A stretch of DNA of 22,237 nucleotides. It comes from MADRE2 sp964397015 (GTDB lineage: Bacteria > Desulfobacterota > Desulfobacteria > Desulfobacterales > Desulfobacteraceae). The position numbers and the translations under genes are program-made. This document shows, one piece after another, positions 16,213-22,237 of the stretch; positions within the stretch are counted from its first letter, which is position 1; each line of letters opens with the position of its first letter. Below the pieces are notes generated by a model. It saw only the letters and a program-made list of their open reading frames with translations. It had not been told where the DNA came from and ran no database searches. Location of the stretch: the NCBI GenBank assembly GCA_964397015.1, contig CAYNHL010000055.1, positions 1-22,237 of the forward strand, written 5' to 3'.

Positions 16213-16605
16213 ATGTTTATTGCTGATGTAATTACCGCCCTCATTATTGCCTTCATTATCATGCTGCCGTTTTATTTCCTTGGAAGAACCGGTCCATGGG
16301 AGGGCTGGTTATGGTTTGCCCTGCTTCTGTTTTTATTTACCTGGGCAGGTGGTGCTTGGGTTTCCCCTTACGGACCGACTCTCTGGGGTGCTTACTGGGT
16401 ACCGTTTCTTTTCTTCGGGTTGATTTTCGCCGTTTTGATTGCAGCTGCCGTACCATCCAGGCCACCACGGAACAGGCGGGAAGCGATAGAGCAGGCACGA
16501 GCTGAAAGTGATGCAGAAACTGCGACGGCGATATCACTGGGTATCTTTTTCTGGCTTTTAATGGCCCTGCTGGCACTGGCCCTGATCTTCAGGTATACCA
16601 CCTGA
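16213..16605 (+). CDS. Small membrane protein, four predicted helices
   Basis: This 130-residue protein has hydrophobic helices at about residues 2-23, 31-50, 60-82 and 104-127, with short polar loops containing RTGPWEGW and SPYGPTLWGAYWVP, and a charged cytoplasmic-type loop (PSRPPRNRREAIEQARAESDAET) between helices 3 and 4. A GGGAG site precedes the ATG by about ten bases. Similar uncharacterised proteins with the conserved WAGG..W and P-G..LWG.YW pattern are, from memory, widespread in proteobacteria; no function is known. It lies downstream of the CTGCA-rich control region and 24 bases before the hydrogenase cluster, so it may share its transcript. Confidence 0.75.
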   Translation: MFIADVITALIIAFIIMLPFYFLGRTGPWEGWLWFALLLFLFTWAGGAWVSPYGPTLWGAYWVPFLFFGLIFAVLIAAAVPSRPPRNRREAIEQARAESDAETATAISLGIFFWLLMALLALALIFRYTT

Positions 16606-16629
16606 TAACTCAAACTTCGGAGTTGGTTG

Positions 16630-17355
16630 ATGACAAATTCCCACAAAATCTTTGAAGACCACATCATGCCGGTCTCCCAATTAACTGCTTTCATACATTC
16701 CCTGATGGAGATGCGGCCTGTCATGGGGCCCGTGGAGAGAAAAAATCAGCCGGGTTTTTATCTGTTTGACTGGCTGGAATCAGCCGAAGATTTTATGCCT
16801 GAATACACCACGACAGTCCTGCCGCCTAAAAAAGCTTTTTTCCCGCCACACCAGACTCTGTTTCACTTCACATCCGATTTACCGCCAGAGATCCTTCCCG
16901 GACATGAGAACTTTCTATTTTCCTGATTGGAGTGCATCCCTGATGAATACTGCTTCTGCACCTCGACAGACACCTGTAATGCACGCCACCCCTGTGATAT
17001 TTTTTTAACAAAGACCGGGGACAATTATCTTGTGGAGACATATTCGGAAAACGGGGAGTCGCTGGTCCATCCATTACAGCTGCGAAAAGCCGGAAAGGAT
17101 GATTACAAAGCAAAAGAGACCCAGCAGCTCAAAAAGGAGAATGCCGTCTCTGCCAATTTTCATGCAGATATTGATCAACTGGCTAAAATCCTGGAAAGAG
17201 GAGGACTGGAAGACACCTGGAAAGAAATTGCAGAAAAATGCTACAGTTGCGGTTCCTGCAATACCACCTGCCCCGCATGTTTTTGCTTCAACATGCATGA
17301 TGAGTCAGAACTGACCGGCCGTTCCGAGGCGATCGAGGCCTGTCTGCCTGATTGA
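16630..17355 (+). pseudogene. Broken hydrogenase/sulfhydrogenase beta (iron-sulfur) subunit gene
   Basis: The intact family is a roughly 330-350-residue iron-sulfur protein that passes electrons between the [NiFe] subunits and a diaphorase. Here the N-terminus is normal (from ATG 16630, GGAG seven bases upstream, through VMGPVERKNQPGF and TTTVLPPKKAFFPPHQTLF). The frame then stops at TGA 16924-16926. Just there the +2 frame reads LIGVHP, matching the start of the family's GVHPCD motif, and the original frame resumes at IPDEYCFCTS. About 50-60 residues after GVHP are missing and a frameshift is present. The Cys cluster CYSCGSCNTTCPACFCF remains, but the protein jumps from DESELTGRS to EAIEACLPD and stops, losing about 70 more residues including the second cluster. 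Confidence 0.8.
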
Positions 17356-17386
17356 AATGCACCGGAAAACAAAAAGGAATACAACC

Positions 17387-18205
17387 ATGTCCTTTCATTT
17401 CAAAAATAAACCCAAAATCGCTTTTTTTGATTTTGCCTGCTGTGAAGGCTGCCAGTTGACGGTATTGCGCTTGAACCAGACCCTGTTTGATCTTTTGGCA
17501 CATATGGAAATAGCAGCCTGGCGCGAAGTCATGACCGGTGAAAGTGATGATTATGATATTGCCTTTTGTGAAGGCAGTATCAGCTGCAAAAGTGATCTGG
17601 ACCGCATCCACCAGATCCGCAGACAGGCAGGAATACTGGCAGCCTTAGGCACCTGTGCTTCCATCGGCTGCCACAATGCCCTGAAAAACAAGTGGACGCC
17701 CGGTCAAATGAGGGAATCGGTATACGGGGATCCGCTTTTCCCGTCCGACGTGATCACACCCCGTCCGATTGCATCAGTGGTTCCGGTGGATTATCACATC
17801 CTGGGATGTCCGGTGAGCACCCCGGAACTGGTGACCGTTATCAAGCGGATGCTTACAGGGCAGAAACACGGGCTGCCCAATGAACCGGTCTGTGTGGAAT
17901 GTAAGCTAAATGACAACCTGTGTGTCTTTGAAAAAGGCGTTGTCTGTATGGGCCCTGTTACCCGCTGCGGCTGCAATGCCATCTGCACTTCCCATGGTGC
18001 TCCCTGCCATGGATGCCGGGGGGTAATGGAAGGTGCCAATCTCCAGGCCGCTGTCCAGGCTTTAACAGCAGATCAGCATCACAGCATCATGACGCGGTTC
18101 AAAAAAAATTATGACCTCTCTGAAAATGATATCTTTCAAAAATTCACACTTTATGACCACAATGGCACAAAGGATGTAAAAAATGGCAGAGATCAAGATT
18201 CATAA
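17387..18205 (+). CDS. [NiFe] hydrogenase small (delta) subunit, group 3-like
   Basis: This electron-transfer subunit pairs with the large subunit that follows. It binds Fe-S clusters: CCEGC near the N-terminus (proximal cluster, about residues 18-22), GTCASIGC, GCP, and a C-terminal Cys-rich region with CVECK, CVFEKGVVCMGPVTRCGCNAIC and CHGCRG. At 272 residues it appears complete. The start at 17387 was chosen for the AAGGAA site and the usual N-terminus KPKIAFFDFACCEGC. There is no Tat signal, so the enzyme is cytoplasmic. It overlaps the large-subunit gene by 23 bases. The diaphorase-like gamma gene that usually sits just upstream of this subunit in sulfhydrogenase operons is missing. Confidence 0.92.
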   Translation: MSFHFKNKPKIAFFDFACCEGCQLTVLRLNQTLFDLLAHMEIAAWREVMTGESDDYDIAFCEGSISCKSDLDRIHQIRRQAGILAALGTCASIGCHNALKNKWTPGQMRESVYGDPLFPSDVITPRPIASVVPVDYHILGCPVSTPELVTVIKRMLTGQKHGLPNEPVCVECKLNDNLCVFEKGVVCMGPVTRCGCNAICTSHGAPCHGCRGVMEGANLQAAVQALTADQHHSIMTRFKKNYDLSENDIFQKFTLYDHNGTKDVKNGRDQDS

Positions 18206-19316
18206 TCTCACCCGGGTTGAAGGCCATGGAGAATTGACGGTCAACAGGGAAAAATCAGGGGCTGCCCGTGTCCGGTTTTCCGTTGTGGAAGTGCCCCGGT
18301 TTTTTGAAGTCCTTTTGCAGGGTCAGGATTACCGCGAGGTAACCCATATTGCCTCGCGTGTATGTGGAACCTGTGCGGTCAGTCACAAATGTGCGGCATT
18401 GAAAGCTACGGAATCCGCAATGGATATTCCAGTCAGCACCCAGACCGAAACTCTCCGGCGGCTTGCTTTCCATGGGGAAATCTTAAGCAGCCATATACTG
18501 CATATCTACTTTCTGGCCGGCCCGGATTTCATGAATATACCGGATATTTTTTCCCTGCTCAAAAATGATCAGGAACTCGTTCAAAGAGCGGTCAGGCTAA
18601 AGGAGACCGGATATGCGCTTTCCGATGCGGTCGCCGGCCGGCACACCCATCCTATTACCATGAATGTCGGAGGATTCAGCTGTGTCCATGAAAAAAATGA
18701 TTTGCGACCACTTAAAAACAGACTCTGCAAAGCGCTTGAGGATCTGGATATAACTGTGAATCTGTTTAAAAAGATCCGCTTGCCGGACCTGGAATGTGAA
18801 ACAGAATATGTCTGTCTGAAACATCCGGACCATTATGCATTTTATGACGGAAATCTCTATTCAAGTGAAAAAAAGATGGTCAGTGTCCAGCAATACAGGG
18901 AGAATATCAAGGAACGCATTGAGCCTCATTCCACGGCCAAGTATACCCGATGGAACCGTCCGGAATACATGGTCGGAGCTCTGGCCCGGTTTAACAACAA
19001 CCCTGACCGGCTTTCTTCAAAAGCCAGATCAGCTGCTGTTGAACTGGGCCTGGAGGCACCCTGTTTCAATCCCTTTATGATCACCATGGCCCAGATTGTC
19101 GAATGCATCCACTGTGCGGAAGAAAGCCTGCACCTCGTGGACCAGCTGCTGGAGACGGACATTGATGATCCCACTGCCCAGAACCTGGGTAATCTGGAAA
19201 AGGATCTGCAGAAATACGAGCTTTTCCTGGAGAATGCGGACGATGAAATGCTACTGCAGCAGCTCAGCATGCTTGTCCGGGCATATGATCCTTGTATTTC
19301 GTGTTCAACACATTAA
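18183..19316 (+). CDS. [NiFe] hydrogenase large (alpha) subunit, group 3-like, internal segment missing
   Basis: This subunit carries the NiFe centre that oxidises or forms H2. The N-terminal ligand motif is RVCGTCAVSHKC and the C-terminal one is DPCISCSTH, so all four nickel-ligand Cys are present. It has 377 residues, whereas relatives have about 420-430. The shortfall is between LLETDIDD and PTAQNLGNLEKD, where relatives carry roughly 40 residues including the conserved VEAPRGTLYH stretch close to the active site. The frame is kept across this junction. The protein stops directly at the His of DPCxxCxxH, so it has no C-terminal extension for the maturation protease. Whether it makes an active enzyme is doubtful. 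It follows the small subunit with a 23-base overlap. Confidence 0.88.
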   Translation: MAEIKIHNLTRVEGHGELTVNREKSGAARVRFSVVEVPRFFEVLLQGQDYREVTHIASRVCGTCAVSHKCAALKATESAMDIPVSTQTETLRRLAFHGEILSSHILHIYFLAGPDFMNIPDIFSLLKNDQELVQRAVRLKETGYALSDAVAGRHTHPITMNVGGFSCVHEKNDLRPLKNRLCKALEDLDITVNLFKKIRLPDLECETEYVCLKHPDHYAFYDGNLYSSEKKMVSVQQYRENIKERIEPHSTAKYTRWNRPEYMVGALARFNNNPDRLSSKARSAAVELGLEAPCFNPFMITMAQIVECIHCAEESLHLVDQLLETDIDDPTAQNLGNLEKDLQKYELFLENADDEMLLQQLSMLVRAYDPCISCSTH

Positions 19317-19328
19317 AATTCTCATGAA

Positions 19329-20267
19329 TCAGTGCTGTTCTGTTTCTTCACACAGGGAAAGAATCTTTGCCCATCTGGCGTTCACTTCTTCCTGGATCTC
19401 TGCGATCATCTCTTTTTGTTCCGGATCAAACAGGTGTGCAAACCGACCCTGAGACGCCAGCCAATCGGTAATGTTCCGCTTTTCCTTTGGCTTGTAGTTT
19501 AAGTGATACTCGCCGTCAATTATTTCATAAAGCGGCCAGAAACAGGTATCCACAGCCAGTTTGGCAATTTCAACGGTGTCGGACTGTTTAAACCGCCAGC
19601 CGCGGTGGCACATGGACAGCACATTCAAAAATGCAGGTCCTTTTGTTTCAAAAGCCCTTTGCGATTTGCGGATCAGGTCTTTCCAGTTGGAGATGGTGGC
19701 CTGCGCCGCATACGGGATATTATGCGCGGCAATGATTTCGGTCAGGTTTTTTCGAAACTGGGGTTTCCCACTGGATTTTTTTCCCGCCGGCGCCGTAGTG
19801 GTGGACGCACCTGCGGGCGTTGCCCCTGACCGCTGTATGCCTGTGTTCATATACGCTTCATTATCATAACAGACATATACGAAATCATGTCCCCGTTCCA
19901 GGGCACCGGACAGTGATTGCAGCCCAATATCATATGTACCGCCATCCCCGCCAAAAGCAACAAATTTAACAGGTTTGTCCTGCGAAATTCTGCCCCTGGC
20001 CTGCAAGGCACGCCAAGCCGTTTCCACACCACTGATGGTTGCGGCCACATTTTCAAAAGCGTTATGGATAAAAGGAATTTTCCAGGCCGTATACGGATAA
20101 ATAGTAGTAGCCACTTCAAGACAACCGGTGGCCACACCCGCAACTACCGGATCACTGGTTCCCATCAGGATCTGGCGCGCGGCAATGGCAGCACCGCAAC
20201 CGGCACAAAGCCTGTGGCCTCCTGTCAATTTTTCGGGCATTTCAGATAATTTTTTCAAATTCGGCAT
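19329..20267 (-). CDS. porB: Pyruvate (2-oxoacid):ferredoxin oxidoreductase beta subunit
   Basis: This is the thiamine-diphosphate-binding subunit of the enzyme that interconverts pyruvate plus CoA with acetyl-CoA, CO2 and reduced ferredoxin. It has 312 residues, the usual length. LCAGCGA near the N-terminus and GVATGCLEV supply cluster Cys, GGDGGTYDIG and YDNEAYMNTG form the TPP/Mg site, and MCHRGW contributes a further Cys. GGAG lies five bases before the ATG. It is the last gene of the operon porC-porD-porA-porB, nine bases after porA, and ends 12 bases from the convergent hydrogenase gene. Pyruvate is the likely substrate by sequence style, though related 2-oxoacids cannot be excluded. 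Confidence 0.93.
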   Translation of the reverse strand: MPNLKKLSEMPEKLTGGHRLCAGCGAAIAARQILMGTSDPVVAGVATGCLEVATTIYPYTAWKIPFIHNAFENVAATISGVETAWRALQARGRISQDKPVKFVAFGGDGGTYDIGLQSLSGALERGHDFVYVCYDNEAYMNTGIQRSGATPAGASTTTAPAGKKSSGKPQFRKNLTEIIAAHNIPYAAQATISNWKDLIRKSQRAFETKGPAFLNVLSMCHRGWRFKQSDTVEIAKLAVDTCFWPLYEIIDGEYHLNYKPKEKRNITDWLASQGRFAHLFDPEQKEMIAEIQEEVNARWAKILSLCEETEQH

Positions 20268-20276
20268 AAACAGCTC

Positions 20277-21307
20277 CTATTCCCGTACACCGGAATAATT
20301 GACACTTTGTTCAACCACCCCTGTTTTTGTTATATTCAACAAATCGGTAAAAATATTTTCAATCATCTGCGGGTCGATTTCCCTGCCGCCCAGTCCGAAA
20401 ATATAATTGGCAACCGGCAGTTGGCTTCCGCTTTCATACAGGGCTGACGTGATTTCTCCAAACAGCGGTCCACCTCTTGTAGAAAAGGTATCGCTTCGAT
20501 CCATTACCCCGGCCGCTTTTATTCCTTCCAGAGACCGGCAAATGATTTCTGCAGGAAAAGGGCGTATGAATCTGAGTTTCAACAGACCTGCCCTGATACC
20601 CTGATCTCTGAGATGGTCTACTGCCGCTTTTGCGGTTCCGGCAGTTGAACTTAATACAATGACAGCGACCCGGGCATCTTCGAGTCGATATTCTTCGACA
20701 AATCCGTATTTCCGGTCAAAGGTCTTTTCAAATTCGGCAAAGATCTGTGGTATTTTCTCAAGAGCCTGTTCCATGGCGGCACTGTGCTGGCGCTTATGCT
20801 CAAAATAATAATCCGGAAGATCAAGCGGCCCGTAGGTCACAGGATTATCCACGTCAAGGAGCGGATAAACGGGCTGGTGTTCACCTGTAAACCGTTCCAC
20901 TTTTCCTTTATCGAAGGTTTCGATTGCCTCCATTGTATGAGAAGTGATAAAACCGTCCTGGCAGACCATTACCGGTAGCCGGATATCGGGGTGTTCCGCA
21001 ATCCGGACAGCCATAATCAAATTTTCATACACTTCCCGGGCATTTTCACAATAAATCTGTATCCAGCCGGAATCCCTGGCTCCCATTGTATCGGAATGAT
21101 CGCAGTGAATCAGGCACTCATGGCACTGTGCTCTGATTCTACAGGTATCATCAGCGTATCCACGTCACCATCGGCAATATATTTTGAAAAGTTCATAACA
21201 ATTTCAGTTTGCGGGGTAATCGGAAAAGCGGCAACCACGTCCGGTTCTATCTGTTTCATGGCATATGAGGTGGCTGCATCACCGGTTAGCGCAATTTTAC
21301 GGGTCAT
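20277..21307 (-). pseudogene. porA: Pyruvate:ferredoxin oxidoreductase alpha subunit, broken by deletion and frameshift
   Basis: The first 65 codons (ATG 21307, AGGAG six bases upstream) match the PorA N-terminus: ALTGDAATSYAMKQI, AAFPITPQTE and VESEHSAMSA. A TGA at 21110-21112 follows at once. In another frame the protein resumes with IHCDHSDTMGARDSGW and continues intact for about 275 residues to VNYSGVRE. Between MSA and IHCDHSD, relatives have about 50 highly conserved residues that include the ATSSQGL region; these are absent, and the junction also shifts the frame. As written the gene cannot make PorA, although porB, porC and porD are intact. A mis-assembly is as likely as a true mutation. 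Confidence 0.88.
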
Positions 21308-21310
21308 GGA

Positions 21311-21586
21311 TTACTCCTTTTCCATTTCTATGACATTCAAAGGACAAACCGATGCACAGATGCCACACCCCTTGCAATGGGCATAATCAATTCCAAGAAA
21401 ATGTGTATCTTTGACTTTTACAGCACCTTCCGGACAATAGACCCAGCATATCAGGCAGTCACGGCAGTTTTCCTTATCCACTGAAGGCCTTACTGTCCGC
21501 CAGTCACCGGTTTTATACTTTACCGCATTTCCCGCCTGCGTAATGAGTCCTCCGGCGGGCAATTCTTTCCATCCTGGATTTTTCAT
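21311..21586 (-). CDS. porD: 2-oxoacid:ferredoxin oxidoreductase delta subunit (2[4Fe-4S] ferredoxin)
   Basis: This small ferredoxin-like subunit takes electrons from the TPP site. It has two CxxCxxCxxxC-type motifs, CRDCLICWVYCPEG and CKGCGICASVCPLN, for two 4Fe-4S clusters, and the N-terminal KNPGWKELPAGG typical of PorD. The start at 21586 overlaps the porC stop as ATGA, with AGGAGG about ten bases upstream, giving 91 residues. An in-frame ATG at 21622 inside porC is less likely. It is three bases upstream of porA. Confidence 0.93.
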   Translation of the reverse strand: MKNPGWKELPAGGLITQAGNAVKYKTGDWRTVRPSVDKENCRDCLICWVYCPEGAVKVKDTHFLGIDYAHCKGCGICASVCPLNVIEMEKE

Positions 21587-22158
21587 TGAATCCGTACCTC
21601 CTGAAAGGCTCTTTTGATACATGTGATATTGTCTTCCGCCTTTTTTTTTCCGAGCTTCACAGATAATTTTTCTGTAACGCTCTTTATCAGATCCTCCAGG
21701 GAAACGATCTTTTCGATCTTTATTAAGGCTCCGAGCATCAGCATATTCGGCATGTCACCCCCTGTTTCCTCGCGTGCAATAGAATCCGCATCCACTGTCG
21801 CCAGCCTGCCTTTGTCAAATTGTATTTTTTTTCGCAGCTGCTCCGGATCACTGCCGGAATTTACAAGAAGGATACCTTCCTCTTCATCCAGCCCCGCCGT
21901 GACGTCCACAACATCTATGAGGCCGGCATCCAGCACCACTACGGCAGCCGGCTTTTTGACCCCTGAATGAATTCGAATGGGGGATTCGCTGATACGGTTG
22001 TAGGCGGTTATGGGAGCCCCGGATCTTTCCGGTCCGTATTCCGGGAAAGCCTGTATTTCAAATCCGGATCTCATGGCAGTCTGAGCCAAAAGCATGGCAG
22101 CGGTTTTTGCACCCTGGCCGCCCCGGGCATGCCATCTGATTTCAATCATATTTTTCAA
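21583..22158 (-). CDS. porC: 2-oxoacid:ferredoxin oxidoreductase gamma subunit
   Basis: This subunit belongs to the 2-oxoacid:acceptor oxidoreductase gamma family and completes the heterotetramer. The signature IEIRWHARGGQGAKTAA opens the protein, followed by FPEYGPERSGAPITAYNRIS and a C-terminal GGDMPNMLMLGALIKI region. The family normally starts near MIEIRW. The ATG at 22149 is 16 bases from the AGGAGA site, whereas the TTG at 22158 is seven bases from it, so TTG is preferred and adds three residues. An ATG at 22221 would add an unlikely hydrophobic leader and run through the promoter. It is the first gene of the operon. Confidence 0.9.
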   Translation of the reverse strand: MKNMIEIRWHARGGQGAKTAAMLLAQTAMRSGFEIQAFPEYGPERSGAPITAYNRISESPIRIHSGVKKPAAVVVLDAGLIDVVDVTAGLDEEEGILLVNSGSDPEQLRKKIQFDKGRLATVDADSIAREETGGDMPNMLMLGALIKIEKIVSLEDLIKSVTEKLSVKLGKKKAEDNITCIKRAFQEVRIQ

Positions 22159-22183
22159 ATCCAATTCTCCTGTAATACCTCTA

Positions 22184-22214
22184 ATTATATTGATTATTTT
22201 TAACAGTAATACAA
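22184..22214 (-). promoter_or_regulatory. Candidate promoter of the por operon
   Basis: On the minus strand a perfect -10 TATAAT (22184-22189) lies 19 bases after TTGTAT (22209-22214), a weak -35. Transcription would start near 22177, leaving a short leader before AGGAGA and the porC start. The long spacer and weak -35 keep confidence modest. Confidence 0.4.
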
Positions 22215-22237
22215 CAAGCACAGACTTATCTATAAGG

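Noticed and set aside
15830..16231. 133-codon open frame in the divergent intergenic region
   Set aside because: It overlaps both neighbours' starts, lacks a ribosome site, and its sequence has no recognisable features.
16924..16926. In-frame TGA in the hydrogenase beta gene as a selenocysteine codon
   Set aside because: Selenoproteins are common in such bacteria, but the TGA sits where family sequence is missing and another frame reads GVHP, so a deletion with frameshift explains it better; no SECIS hairpin was evident.
21110..21112. TGA in porA as selenocysteine or programmed frameshift
   Set aside because: About 50 family residues are absent at the same place, and no slippery sequence was seen.
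1..22237. CRISPR array, tRNA or rRNA genes, phage or defence genes
   Set aside because: No regularly spaced repeats, RNA-gene signatures or recognisable defence or phage proteins were seen on either strand.

Overview
The window looks like chromosomal DNA of a strictly anaerobic, Gram-negative, Desulfobacterota-type (Desulfobacteraceae-like) bacterium, probably from a draft or metagenome assembly because it carries a run of ten Ns. The basis is gene content: an STAS-fused Mla-type lipid ABC transporter, a GAF/sigma-54 activator, PEP synthase, a group 3-like [NiFe] hydrogenase and a four-subunit 2-oxoacid:ferredoxin oxidoreductase. The genus is inference; no rRNA or tRNA gene was seen.

Layout. 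1-5633 (+): the end of a methyl-accepting chemotaxis protein, then a tightly packed Mla/MCE operon (STAS-permease, ATPase, MCE protein, lipoprotein). 5611-7148 (-): a GAF-AAA-Fis sigma-54 activator split by the N gap. 7385-7867 (+): a zinc-ribbon plus PilZ-like protein. 7884-10316 (-): PriA. 10450-12350 (+): upp-uraA uracil salvage. 12351-13228: structured and AT-rich DNA with a small 2TM protein, a likely terminator and a REP-like remnant. 13229-15616 (+): PEP synthase. 15644-16605: two divergent small membrane proteins around a 371-bp region rich in CTGCA motifs. 16630-19316 (+): a [NiFe] hydrogenase cluster with a broken beta gene, an intact small subunit and a large subunit with an internal gap. 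19329-22158 (-): porC-porD-porA-porB, in which porA is broken.

How the genes relate. The Mla set would move phospholipid between the inner and outer membranes. PEP synthase and the Por enzyme both act on pyruvate, and the Por enzyme and the hydrogenase both exchange low-potential electrons, which fits anaerobic carbon and hydrogen metabolism.

The most unusual signal is on the right. Three genes for conserved metalloenzyme subunits (hydrogenase beta, hydrogenase alpha, PorA) each lack about 40-60 residues from highly conserved stretches, and the hydrogenase gamma gene is absent. The left of the window also has a 10-N gap flanked by a 7-bp direct repeat whose collapse restores a perfect 506-codon gene. 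Together these suggest mis-joined contig ends, although real operon decay is possible. I did not find a convincing new defence or mobile system. The best candidates for unexplained biology are the CTGCA-rich control region at 15940-16170 and the nested inverted repeats at 12357-12463.
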